64,000 nt of DNA, taken from contig NZ_CAMFKW010000006.1 in NCBI RefSeq assembly GCF_945957345.1, positions 1-64,000 of the forward strand, read 5' to 3'. The notes beneath the pieces are model-generated. The model did no database searches. It was given only the letters and a program-made list of their open reading frames with translations, and was not told where the DNA came from. Position numbers and translations under genes: made by a program. Of this stretch, positions 44,547 to 52,775 are shown one piece after another (the stretch's first letter is position 1; each line of letters begins with the position of its first letter). The stretch comes from an uncultured Allobosea sp. (GTDB taxonomy: Bacteria > Pseudomonadota > Alphaproteobacteria > Rhizobiales > Beijerinckiaceae).

Positions 44547-45862
44547 TCTCCGGCTGGGGGCGCTACCCGCTGGAGGAGTGTGTTCTCCAGCAGCCACGTT
44601 CAGAAACCGACCTCCTCGCCCTTCTTGGACAGGGGCCGTTGATCGCCCGTGGCAATGGCCGGGGCTATGGCGACTGCGCCCAGAATGCGGCCTGCACCGT
44701 GGATATGCGGCGCTTCAACCGCATGCTGACCTTCGATCCCGCCACGGGCTGCCTGGCGGCAGAGGCGGGGGTGCTGTTATCCGATGTCATCGCCAGCTTC
44801 CTGCCGCGAGGCTGGTTCCCCACGGTCACGCCAGGAACGAAATACGTGACGGTCGGCGGAATGGTCGCGGCCGATGTCCATGGCAAGAACCACCATCGCG
44901 ACGGCTCGTTCGGCGCCTTCGTCGATTGGCTGGACGTTCTGGGTGCGGATGGCCAGGTTCGGCGATGCAGCCGCGATCAAAATGCCGAACTCTTCGCCTG
45001 GACGATCGGCGGCATGGGGCTGACCGGCGTGATCCTGCGCGCGGCGTTCCGGCTGCGCCGCGTGGAGAGCGCCTGGATCAGGCAGACAATCCTCCCGTCG
45101 CCCAACCTCGAGACCGCCATGCGGATATTCGAGGACCATGCGGCAGCGAGCTATTCGGTGGCCTGGATCGACTGCCTTGCGGGCGGTTCTGCATTGGGGC
45201 GCTCGATCATCGCGCTCGGCGAACACGCCATGGCCGCGGAACTGCCGGCGCCCTCGCGCACACACCCTTACGACGTACCGGCCAAAAAGAAGCTTCGCAT
45301 TCCCTTCGACATGCCTGCGGTGCTGATGAACAGCTGGACCGTCCGCGCCTTCAATGCCGCGTACTACCATCGCGAGGCCGGCAAGCGAGGCGAGAGACTG
45401 GTCGATTGGGACAGCTATTTCTATCCGCTCGACGCTCTCGCCGACTGGAATCGCATCTATGGGCGCCCGGGCTTTCTGCAGTTCCAGTGTGTGCTCCCGC
45501 TCGCCGGCGCGCATCGCGGCCTCACGGCTCTGCTGCGGGTGATCGCCGAAAGCGGGCAGGGTTCCTTCCTGGCCGTTCTCAAGCGTCTGGGGGGAGGGCA
45601 GGGCGGCGCGTTCTCTTTCCCGCTGGAAGGTTACACGCTGGCACTGGATTTTCCGGTGTCCAGCCGCTCGCTCGCTCTCATGGAGCGGCTGGACGAGATC
45701 GTTCTCGCCCATGGAGGGCGGTTCTACCTGGCGAAGGACAGCCGGCTCAGCGCGCGGACATTGCGCGCCTCCGACGACCGCGTCGCGCAACTTGTCGAGA
45801 TGCGGCGTGGCCTTGCTGCCACGTCGTTCCGGTCGAGCCAATCAGAGAGACTGCAGCTATGA
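44540..45862 (+). CDS. DprE1-like FAD-dependent decaprenylphosphoryl-ribose 2'-oxidase
   Basis: A 440-residue VAO-family flavoprotein. It has RGNGRGYGDCAQN and TPGTKYVTVGGMVAADVHGKNHH, very close to the DprE1 signature, and FYLAKDSR with Lys399 matching Lys418 of the mycobacterial enzyme. The position of mycobacterial Cys387 is Ala368 here (GYTLALDFP), 31 residues before the lysine in both. With the SDR downstream it should turn polyprenylphosphoryl ribose into the arabinose form through a keto intermediate. It overlaps gtrA by 7 bases and the SDR by 4. Confidence 0.9.
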   Translation: MLISGWGRYPLEECVLQQPRSETDLLALLGQGPLIARGNGRGYGDCAQNAACTVDMRRFNRMLTFDPATGCLAAEAGVLLSDVIASFLPRGWFPTVTPGTKYVTVGGMVAADVHGKNHHRDGSFGAFVDWLDVLGADGQVRRCSRDQNAELFAWTIGGMGLTGVILRAAFRLRRVESAWIRQTILPSPNLETAMRIFEDHAAASYSVAWIDCLAGGSALGRSIIALGEHAMAAELPAPSRTHPYDVPAKKKLRIPFDMPAVLMNSWTVRAFNAAYYHREAGKRGERLVDWDSYFYPLDALADWNRIYGRPGFLQFQCVLPLAGAHRGLTALLRVIAESGQGSFLAVLKRLGGGQGGAFSFPLEGYTLALDFPVSSRSLALMERLDEIVLAHGGRFYLAKDSRLSARTLRASDDRVAQLVEMRRGLAATSFRSSQSERLQL

Positions 45863-46596
45863 CTTCCGAACCCGTGCTTGTCGTCGGGGGCCGCTCCGAT
45901 ATCGGATTGGCCATCGCCCACCGCTTCGCTGCCGCGGGCCACGCCGTGCAGCTCGCGGCGCGCAATGTCACGACGCTTGCGGTCGACAAGGCCGATATCG
46001 AACTGCGCCATGGCGTGGCCGTGACGCTCTGCGAACTGGACATTCTGGCGACGGAATCCCTTCCGGGTTTCGTGGACCAGCTCGCGCCCCTGCCGGCGGT
46101 CGCGGTCTGCGTCGTCGGCCTGCTCGGAGACCAGGCTGCGGCGGAAACCGACCTGAAGGCTGCGGCGCTGGTCATGCGCAGCAATTACGAGGGGCCGGCG
46201 TTGCTGACAGGCTTGCTCGCAAACCGGTTCGCGAAGCGCGGACACGGCACGATCGTCGGCATCAGCTCCGTCGCGGGCGATCGCGGACGGGCGCGCAACT
46301 ACGTCTATGGTTCGGCCAAGGCGGGATACACTGCGTTCCTCTCCGGCTTGCGCAACCGGTTGGCAAAAACTCCGGTCCACGTCATGACGGTCCTGCCGGG
46401 CTTTGTGCGCACGCGCATGACGGAAGGGATGGCCCTTCCGCCGCGCCTTGTCGCTGCGCCGGAGGACGTGGCAGAGGCGATTTTCCGGGGCGTCGCGAAA
46501 CGCAAGGACGTCCTCTACACGAAGCCCGTATGGCGGCTCGTCATGGCGGTGATCCGCGCTCTTCCCGAGAGCGTCTTCAAGAGGACAAACCTGTGA
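45859..46596 (+). CDS. DprE2-like short-chain dehydrogenase
   Basis: A 245-residue SDR with an N-terminal NAD(P) motif (VLVVGGRSDIGLAIAHRFAAAG) and catalytic residues Ser (GISSVAGDRG), Tyr and Lys (YVYGSAKAGY). It matches DprE2, which reduces the 2'-keto intermediate to decaprenylphosphoryl arabinose. The C-terminus (RLVMAVIRALPESVFKRTNL) has a hydrophobic helix as in DprE2. ATG 45859 overlaps the oxidase stop. Confidence 0.88.
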   Translation: MTSEPVLVVGGRSDIGLAIAHRFAAAGHAVQLAARNVTTLAVDKADIELRHGVAVTLCELDILATESLPGFVDQLAPLPAVAVCVVGLLGDQAAAETDLKAAALVMRSNYEGPALLTGLLANRFAKRGHGTIVGISSVAGDRGRARNYVYGSAKAGYTAFLSGLRNRLAKTPVHVMTVLPGFVRTRMTEGMALPPRLVAAPEDVAEAIFRGVAKRKDVLYTKPVWRLVMAVIRALPESVFKRTNL

Positions 46597-47816
46597 GCGA
46601 CGCGACACGGATGTCGCAACTCGTCACAAGCCGCCTGATGCTCAAGGCCATTGTCGCGGTTTGCGCGTTGCTGGCGCTCGTGTCGGCAGTCCTGTTTCAG
46701 GCGCCGGGCCTGCTGGGGCGGGACAAGGCGGTCACGGATTTCGACGCCTTCTACATTGCCGGCACCATGGCGGGGCAAGGCAGGGCGGCCCAGTCATACC
46801 GAGCGGCCGAAATGATGGCGGAGCAGCGGGCGATCGACGGCAAAAACAACTTCATGCCCTGGACCTATCCGCCGCCCTATACCCTTTTCATGCAGGGCCT
46901 GGCACGACTTCCAATCGGCGCCGCCTATCTGCTGTTCATCACGCTGAGCTTCCTCCTTTATCTGGCGGTGCTCAGGCGGATCGCCGGTGCATACTTGCCG
47001 GGCGTGCTCATCGCGATCGCGCCGGCGCTGCTCCTCACGGTCCGGATCGGACAGAACGGCTTTCTCACGGGGGGGCTGGTCGGCTGGTTCCTGTGGGCAT
47101 TCATCCGCCAGCGTGCCGTTGCGGGCGTGCCGCTCGGGCTGATGGTCCTGAAGCCGCATCTGGCCTTCGGAATCGCTTTGCTCGCGCTGCTGGGGCGGCG
47201 CTGGAAGGCCATGGCGATCGCCGCCGGCATCGTCGTTGCGGCATTGCTGGCTGCCACGGCTTCATTCGGCTGGGGGATCTGGGCGGCCTTCCTGGGAGGG
47301 GTGCGGGAAGCTGGCGAGTTTCTGGCCGAGGGATATTATCCGCTGTTCCGGATGACCTCGGTTTATGCCGGCGTTCGGGCGGCGGGCGGATCGGCACCCC
47401 TTGCACTGGCCTTTCACGCGGCCGGTGCCCTGGCTGCCGCTGGATTCTTCCTCTACGGATGGTGGCGCGGCTGCGAAACGCGCTTTCTGGCGGCTATCGC
47501 CTGCGTCGCTTCGTTGTTCATCAGCCCTTACAGCTACGATTACGACCTGATGATATTCGGCGTTGCCCTGGCCTTCGTGTTGCCCGATCTGGTGGAGCGT
47601 GCTCGACCGCACGAGCTGGCGGGGATGCTGTTGTTGTCCTGGCTGGTCACCGGATATGGTCTTGCGATGAATGTGTTGAATGATGTTGCCAATAGCGGCA
47701 TTGCAACGCTCAAGTCACCGAGCGACTTCTTTTCCGTGTCCGGGATTCTGTTTCTTATATTGGTTGCCTTGGCCTACATGACCTTGCGTCGTCCGCTCGT
47801 GTCGGCGCAGGGCTAA
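46593..47816 (+). CDS. GT87/DUF2029-type polyprenyl-phosphate-sugar glycosyltransferase
   Basis: A 407-residue membrane protein with about ten helices and GT87 landmarks: DFDAFYIAG in the first outer loop, PWTYPPPYTLF, LMVLKPHLAFG and FISPYSYDYDLMIF. The Asp in DFD is the likely catalytic base. These C-type enzymes use polyprenyl-phosphate sugars outside the membrane. As last gene of the cassette it is the candidate arabinofuranosyltransferase; the acceptor is not known. GTG 46593 overlaps the SDR stop and has GAGGA 7 bases upstream; ATG 46611 is an alternative. Confidence 0.82.
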   Translation: MSDATRMSQLVTSRLMLKAIVAVCALLALVSAVLFQAPGLLGRDKAVTDFDAFYIAGTMAGQGRAAQSYRAAEMMAEQRAIDGKNNFMPWTYPPPYTLFMQGLARLPIGAAYLLFITLSFLLYLAVLRRIAGAYLPGVLIAIAPALLLTVRIGQNGFLTGGLVGWFLWAFIRQRAVAGVPLGLMVLKPHLAFGIALLALLGRRWKAMAIAAGIVVAALLAATASFGWGIWAAFLGGVREAGEFLAEGYYPLFRMTSVYAGVRAAGGSAPLALAFHAAGALAAAGFFLYGWWRGCETRFLAAIACVASLFISPYSYDYDLMIFGVALAFVLPDLVERARPHELAGMLLLSWLVTGYGLAMNVLNDVANSGIATLKSPSDFFSVSGILFLILVALAYMTLRRPLVSAQG

Positions 47817-47846
47817 GGCGGAATTTCTCATCTGAGCGCTTCCGGG

Positions 47847-47879
47847 GCAATTCCGCAGTTTCCCGAATTGCGGAATTGC
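47847..47879. terminator. Hairpin behind the arabinose-lipid cassette
   Basis: GCAATTCCGCA at 47847-47857 pairs perfectly with TGCGGAATTGC at 47869-47879 across an 11-base loop. It lies between two convergent genes. It could be a two-way terminator or part of the dispersed repeat that follows. Confidence 0.5.
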
Positions 47880-47947
47880 TCCGGGTCCCTGTTGCATCAC
47901 GTTGTCTCCAAGCGACCCGGCATCCACGCCGCGCGACGAAAATCGGA

Positions 47948-47972
47948 CCGAAAAGTGGAATCCACTTTTCGG
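47948..47972. repeat. Palindromic intergenic repeat of a kind common in Hyphomicrobiales
   Basis: CCGAAAAGTGGA and TCCACTTTTCGG are perfect 12-base arms around a single A. Similar CCGAAAA...TTTTCGG palindromes recur between genes in Hyphomicrobiales genomes (from memory). With the hairpin at 47847-47879 it makes a mosaic of about 150 bases with no coding potential. Confidence 0.6.
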
Positions 47973-47997
47973 ACGAATCCGATGCGATAACGATGAT

Positions 47998-48771
47998 CTA
48001 GGCGTGATGCAGGATCTGACCGAGGAACTTGCGCGTGCGCTCGCTCCGCGGGGCCGAGAAGAATTGCTCAGGCGGCGCCATCTCGACGATCTCGCCGGCA
48101 TCCATGAAGATCACGCGGTCGGCGACCTTGCGGGCGAAACCCATCTCATGGGTGACGCAGATCATGGTCATGCCGCTCTCGGCGAGCTCGACCATGGTGT
48201 CTAGGACTTCGCTGACCATCTCGGGGTCGAGCGCCGAGGTCGGTTCGTCGAAGAGCATGATCTTCGGGTTCATGCAGAGCGATCGCGCGATCGCGACGCG
48301 CTGCTGTTGGCCGCCCGAAAGCTGGATCGGGTATTTATGGGCCTGCTCGGGGATATGGACGCGCTCCAGAATCTTGCGGGCCGTCGCCTCGGCCTCCGCC
48401 TTGGGCGTGCCGCGCACCTTCATCGGCGCCAGCGTACAGTTCTCCAGCGCGGTCAGATGCGGGAACAGGTTGAAGCTCTGGAAGACCATGCCGATCTCGC
48501 GGCGGATGTCCTCGATGCCCTTGAGCTTGGCGTGGACGGTGGTGCCGTCGATGACGATTTCGCCCTTCTGGTGCTCTTCGAGCTGGTTGAGGCAGCGGAT
48601 CAGGGTCGACTTGCCGGAGCCCGAAGGACCGCAGATGACGATGCGCTCGCCGCGCGACACTGTGAGGTCGATATCGCGCAGGACGTGGAAGTCGCCATAG
48701 AACTTGTCGACCTTGCGCATCTCGATGATCGGGGCGCCGATCTCGGCTTCGGTTGAGGCGATAGCGGCCAT
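47998..48771 (-). CDS. Polar amino-acid ABC importer ATPase (GlnQ/AapP type)
   Basis: A 257-residue ATPase with Walker [29 protein letters not shown], signature [15 protein letters not shown] and Walker [13 protein letters not shown]. It is of the GlnQ/HisP kind. It is the last of four importer genes (permease, permease, binding protein, ATPase), 144 bases after the binding-protein gene, with a hairpin in that gap. Met 48771 fits the family start. Confidence 0.92.
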   Translation of the reverse strand: MAAIASTEAEIGAPIIEMRKVDKFYGDFHVLRDIDLTVSRGERIVICGPSGSGKSTLIRCLNQLEEHQKGEIVIDGTTVHAKLKGIEDIRREIGMVFQSFNLFPHLTALENCTLAPMKVRGTPKAEAEATARKILERVHIPEQAHKYPIQLSGGQQQRVAIARSLCMNPKIMLFDEPTSALDPEMVSEVLDTMVELAESGMTMICVTHEMGFARKVADRVIFMDAGEIVEMAPPEQFFSAPRSERTRKFLGQILHHA

Positions 48772-48868
48772 CTGGAAAACCGTTCTGGACTGGCTGTTGG
48801 AAGAAGAGCCCGGCCTATGACCGGGCGCTTCCGCTTTACGGGAACCAACGCGATCGCGCCGGCTCATA

Positions 48869-48897
48869 CGTCATCCCGGATCAAATCCGGGATGACG
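48869..48897. repeat. Perfect 13-base-pair hairpin between binding protein and ATPase genes
   Basis: CGTCATCCCGGAT at 48869-48881 pairs with ATCCGGGATGACG at 48885-48897 around CAA. This looks like a dispersed intergenic palindrome. In the transcript it could stabilise the upstream binding-protein message or reduce ATPase expression. Confidence 0.6.
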
Positions 48898-48915
48898 CCG
48901 TCGTTGCTTGGGCAA

Positions 48916-49752
48916 TCAGAATTTGCCGGATTCGAACACCGGCATCGGCGGCAGCTTCGGAAGCGGGATTCCGAACCACTTCTGGTTGATCTTGGAGAGT
49001 TCGCCATTGCCGTCGATCTCGGCGATGAACTTGTTGGAGAACTCGGCCAGTGCCGTGTCGGACTTGCGGAAGGCCATGCCGTTGGCCTGTTCCTTCAGCG
49101 TGATCTTCGGCTCGATGTTCAGCTGCGGATAGTCCTTGTTGAGCTGGGCAAGGATGGTGTTGCTGGCACCCATGGCCTGGACCTGGCCCGAGATCAGCGC
49201 CTGCAAGGTGGTGGCGTCGTCGTCGAAGCGCTTGAGCGGGGTGCCCTGCGGGGCGACGGCGCTGATCGCGATGTCCTGGGTCGAGGCGCGCGCGACACTG
49301 ATGGTCACGTTCTTCAGGTCTTCCGGCGTCTTGATGTTGAGGCTCTTGGGCGCCAGCACATAGATGGTCAGCGTGCTGTAGGGGTTGGAGAACAGCACCT
49401 GCTTCTGGCGCTCCGGGGTGATGCCGAAGGTCGCGATCAGCAGGTCGACCTTGTTGGTCAGCAGATAGGGGATGCGGTTCGGGCCGGTGACCGGCACGAG
49501 CTCCAGCTTGACGCCGAGCGACTTGGCCATCAGCGCCGCGACATCGGCATCGTAGCCCGCCGGCTGCTGATTGGCGTCGGTGCCGCCAAAGGGCGGGTAG
49601 TCGGTGAGCACGCCGACCATCAGCTTGCCGCGGGCCTTGATCTCGTCGGGCGTGGCGGCTTTGGCCGGCGCGGCGTGGAGCGCGGCGGCGGCCAGGCCCG
49701 CGACGGCCAGCGCGCCGAAGCTGCGGCGGCAAATCGATTTAAACAGCGACAT
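48916..49752 (-). CDS. Polar amino-acid ABC importer binding protein (family 3)
   Basis: A 278-residue binding protein with a signal peptide cleaved near LHAAPAKAA (residue 27-32). Family 3 hallmarks are GKLMVGVLTDYPPFGGTD, GYDADVAALMAKSLG and LVPVTGPNRIPYLLTNKVDLLIATFGITPERQ in part. It binds a polar amino acid or related compound. It sits within the same-strand run of CoA-linked catabolic genes, which suggests the ligand is fed to that pathway. Confidence 0.9.
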   Translation of the reverse strand: MSLFKSICRRSFGALAVAGLAAAALHAAPAKAATPDEIKARGKLMVGVLTDYPPFGGTDANQQPAGYDADVAALMAKSLGVKLELVPVTGPNRIPYLLTNKVDLLIATFGITPERQKQVLFSNPYSTLTIYVLAPKSLNIKTPEDLKNVTISVARASTQDIAISAVAPQGTPLKRFDDDATTLQALISGQVQAMGASNTILAQLNKDYPQLNIEPKITLKEQANGMAFRKSDTALAEFSNKFIAEIDGNGELSKINQKWFGIPLPKLPPMPVFESGKF

Positions 49753-49798
49753 GGACGTTCTCCTCTGAGGGGTAGGCTTGGTGTTGCATCGACGCTTT

Positions 49799-50449
49799 TT
49801 ATCGCGCGGCGACGAGGAGCTTCCGCTCCATCCTCTTGCTGTAGGCCGAGAGCGGCCTGCAGATGACGTAATAGAGCAGCGCGACCAGCGCGAAGATCGT
49901 GAAGGGCCGGAAGGTGGCGTTGTTGATGACCTGCGCCGCGCGCGTCAGCTCGACGAAACCGATGATCGAGGCGAGCGAGGTGCCCTTGATGAGCTGCACC
50001 AGGAAGCCGATCGTCGGGGGAATGGCGATGCGGACCGCCTGCGGCGCCAGGACGAGCACCATCTTCGGCCAGTAGCGCAGGCCGAGCGAGGTCGCCGCCT
50101 CCCATTGTCCGCGTGGCACGACCTCGATGGCGCCGCGCCAGATCTCGCCGAGGAAGGCGCTGGCATGGAGCGAGAGGCCGAGCGCGGCCGCCGTCCAGGG
50201 ATCGACCGACCAGCCGAACAGCCCCGGCACGAAAAAGGCGAGGAAGAGCTGCATCAAGAGCGGCGTGCCCTGGAAGACCTTGATGTAACCGGCCGAGGCG
50301 ACCCGCAGCCACTTATACTCGCCGGTGCGGGCGAGCGCGATCAGTGCGCCGCCGATCGCGCCGCCGAGGAAGGCGACGAGCGAGAGCAGCAGCGTCCAGC
50401 GCACTGCCATGATGATGTAGATGATATCGGCTGATCCGAGCGTGCGCAT
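49799..50449 (-). CDS. Polar amino-acid ABC importer permease
   Basis: A 216-residue permease with about five helices, of the HisM/GlnP kind (VFQGTPLLMQLFLAFFVP; EIWRGAIEVVPRGQWEAATSLG in part). It lies 9 bases after the other permease gene and 46 before the binding-protein gene. Confidence 0.92.
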   Translation of the reverse strand: MRTLGSADIIYIIMAVRWTLLLSLVAFLGGAIGGALIALARTGEYKWLRVASAGYIKVFQGTPLLMQLFLAFFVPGLFGWSVDPWTAAALGLSLHASAFLGEIWRGAIEVVPRGQWEAATSLGLRYWPKMVLVLAPQAVRIAIPPTIGFLVQLIKGTSLASIIGFVELTRAAQVINNATFRPFTIFALVALLYYVICRPLSAYSKRMERKLLVAAR

Positions 50450-50458
50450 CGTCTCACC

Positions 50459-51127
50459 TCACCGGGTTGGCTTGCGCAGGAAGGTGCGCTCGATGCCGGC
50501 GAAGACCGACCAGAAGAAGACGGAAAGGCCGAGATACATGCAGGTGACGATGAAATAGACCTCGAAGCTGCGGAAGGTGCGCGACTGGATATCGCCTGCC
50601 ACCGCGGTCAGCTCGCTCGCCGCGATCGCCGAGCAGACGCTGGTGTTCAGCATCAGCAGGATGAACTGGCTGGTCAGCGAGGGATAGATCGCCTGGATCG
50701 CAGGTTTCAGGATGATGTAGCGGAAGATCTGGAGCGGGCGCATGCCCAGCGACTTGCCGGCCTCGATCTGGCCCTTCTGGATGCTCTCGATGCCGGCGCG
50801 GATGATCTCGATGCCGTAGGCGCCGACATTCACCACCAGAGCCAGCAGCGCCGCGCCGTTGGATGAGAATTTCAGGCCGAGCGATGGCAGGCCGAAATAG
50901 ATCATGAAGATCTGGATGAGGAACGGCGTGTTGCGGATCAGCTCGATATATTCGTCGATGATCCAGACCAGCCATTTCGGCCCGGATGTCTTGCCGAGCG
51001 CGCCCGCGATCGAGACCACCATGCCGATCGCCATCGCCAGCGCCGAGAGCACGAGCGAATTGAACAATCCCTGCAACAGCTCGGGCCACGCCGCGAAGAC
51101 GTCGGCGAAGTCGAATTCATAGCTCAT
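50459..51127 (-). CDS. Polar amino-acid ABC importer permease
   Basis: A 222-residue permease of the HisQ/HisM kind (IELIRNTPFLIQIFMIYFG; EIIRAGIESIQKGQIEAGKSLG; five helices). It is the first gene of the importer, 111 bases after the SDR gene. This gap may hold a promoter of its own or simply part of a long transcript starting at the LacI gene. Confidence 0.92.
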   Translation of the reverse strand: MSYEFDFADVFAAWPELLQGLFNSLVLSALAMAIGMVVSIAGALGKTSGPKWLVWIIDEYIELIRNTPFLIQIFMIYFGLPSLGLKFSSNGAALLALVVNVGAYGIEIIRAGIESIQKGQIEAGKSLGMRPLQIFRYIILKPAIQAIYPSLTSQFILLMLNTSVCSAIAASELTAVAGDIQSRTFRSFEVYFIVTCMYLGLSVFFWSVFAGIERTFLRKPTR

Positions 51128-51238
51128 GCGGACCGCCCGTTCCGGGCCGCGAAAGCCGAGCCGCTTTCATGTGCCTTCCCCATCCGTTCCTCCTGGCCGG
51201 CTGGATCGCCGGCTTCTTCGCCCCGCCGCCGAGAATCC

Positions 51239-52000
51239 CTACAATCGCGGAATCAGCAAGCCGCCATCGACATTGATCACCGTTCCCGTTGCATAGGCGA
51301 ATTGTCCGCTGGTCAAGGCGGCGACCGCGGCGGCGACGTCCTCGCCTTCGCCCCAGCGTCCGGCGGGGATCAGCCCGTCGGCGATGCGCGCATCGTATTT
51401 GGCCGCGACCTTCGTCGTCATGTCGGTGCGGATCACGCCGGGGCGTACTTCGAAGACCGGAATGCCCTCCGGCGCGAGCCTGACCGCGAGCGCCTTCGCC
51501 CACATCGAGAGGCCGAGCTTCGAGACGCAATATTGCGCCCGATCGATCGAGACGAGCTCGGTCGAGGCCGAGGTGATGAAGACGATCGCGGGACGCTCCG
51601 GCCGGTCCGCCAGCATCGCCCTGGCGACTTCCTGGCTGAGGAAGGCGGCGCCGCGCAGGTTGATGTCCATCACGAGGTCGAAGCTCTCCTCGGTGATCTC
51701 CAGTATGTCGCCGCGCACGGGCGCGCCGATGCCGGCATTGGAGACGAAGAGGTCGAGCCGACCGAAAGCTGTCTTCACGTCCGCGACGAGGCCGGCATGG
51801 CTCGGGACCGCCGCGACATCGTGCCTGAAAAACCGGGTCTTCGCGCCGGCTGCCTGGAACAGCCTCGACGCTTCGGCGACGGCTTCGTCCTCGGCGATGT
51901 CGGTGAAAGCGATGTCGTAGCCGGCCTTGGCCAGCGCCACGCCGATCGCACGGCCGATGCCGCGCCGTGCGCCGGTGATGAGGGCAACGGGGCGCGTCAT
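51239..52000 (-). CDS. Short-chain dehydrogenase/reductase
   Basis: A 253-residue SDR with ALITGARRGIGRAIGVALA at the N-terminus, NAGIG, Ser in FITSASTEL, and the YCVSK catalytic motif. The end VINVDGGLLIPRL is typical. Met 52000 is 1 base after the enoyl-CoA hydratase stop. It probably oxidises or reduces a hydroxy/keto intermediate in the CoA-linked pathway here; the substrate is not known. Confidence 0.9.
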   Translation of the reverse strand: MTRPVALITGARRGIGRAIGVALAKAGYDIAFTDIAEDEAVAEASRLFQAAGAKTRFFRHDVAAVPSHAGLVADVKTAFGRLDLFVSNAGIGAPVRGDILEITEESFDLVMDINLRGAAFLSQEVARAMLADRPERPAIVFITSASTELVSIDRAQYCVSKLGLSMWAKALAVRLAPEGIPVFEVRPGVIRTDMTTKVAAKYDARIADGLIPAGRWGEGEDVAAAVAALTSGQFAYATGTVINVDGGLLIPRL

Positions 52001-52001
52001 C

Positions 52002-52775
52002 TCATTCTCCCCGGTAAGTCGGCGTGCGCTTTTGCTGGAAGGCGGAGACACCCTCCTTCACGTCGTCGGTATAGGAGACGAGCGAGCTTGCCAGAGTCTC
52101 CATGATCGCGCCGCTATCCTCGTCCTCGGCGGCGTTGATGAGTTGCTTGACGACAAGGTTCGCAACCGGGCCGCGCTGGCAGATGCGCTCGGCCAGGGCC
52201 TGCGCCGCTGCGAGCGCGCCGCCCTTCTCGACGACCTGGTCGACGATGCCGAGCGTCAGCGCCTGCTCGGCGGTGACGATCTCGCCGGTCAGCGCGAGGC
52301 GGCGCGCCACCTGCCCGCCGAGCCGCCGGACCAGCCGCTGCGTGCCCGACCAGCCGGGGATCATGCCGAGCCCGGTTTCGGGCAGGCCGATCTTGGCCTG
52401 GACCTCGCAGATGCGGATATCGGCGGTGACGGCGAGTTCGAGCCCGCCGCCGAGCGCATGGCCGTTCATCGCGGCGATGACCGGCGGCTTCATCCGCGCG
52501 AGCTTGTCGAAGACGCGGTGGCCGGAGCGGACCCAGCCTTGCCCCATTTCCAGTGGGGACAGCCCGCCCCAGGCGACGATGTCGCCGCCGGCGCAGAAGG
52601 CCTTGCCCTCGGCGGTCAGGATGACGGCGCGCACCGAACGATCGGCATCGATGGCATCGGCGAAGCGGCCGAGCAGGCCGACCATGACGTCGTCGAGTGC
52701 GTTGAGCTTTTCCGGGCGGGCGAGCGTGATCGTCGCGATGCCGGCGGCGATGTCGAGGCGGACGGGATCGCTCAT
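52002..52775 (-). CDS. Enoyl-CoA hydratase/isomerase family protein
   Basis: A 257-residue crotonase-fold protein. It has ITLARPEKLNALDD, the oxyanion segment FCAGGDIVAWG, MNGHALGGGLELAV and LPETGLGMIPGWSGTQRLVR, with Glu in the usual active-site positions. The start overlaps the CoA-transferase stop by ATGA. It likely hydrates an enoyl-CoA made by the acyl-CoA dehydrogenase on the other arm of the locus. Confidence 0.91.
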   Translation of the reverse strand: MSDPVRLDIAAGIATITLARPEKLNALDDVMVGLLGRFADAIDADRSVRAVILTAEGKAFCAGGDIVAWGGLSPLEMGQGWVRSGHRVFDKLARMKPPVIAAMNGHALGGGLELAVTADIRICEVQAKIGLPETGLGMIPGWSGTQRLVRRLGGQVARRLALTGEIVTAEQALTLGIVDQVVEKGGALAAAQALAERICQRGPVANLVVKQLINAAEDEDSGAIMETLASSLVSYTDDVKEGVSAFQQKRTPTYRGE

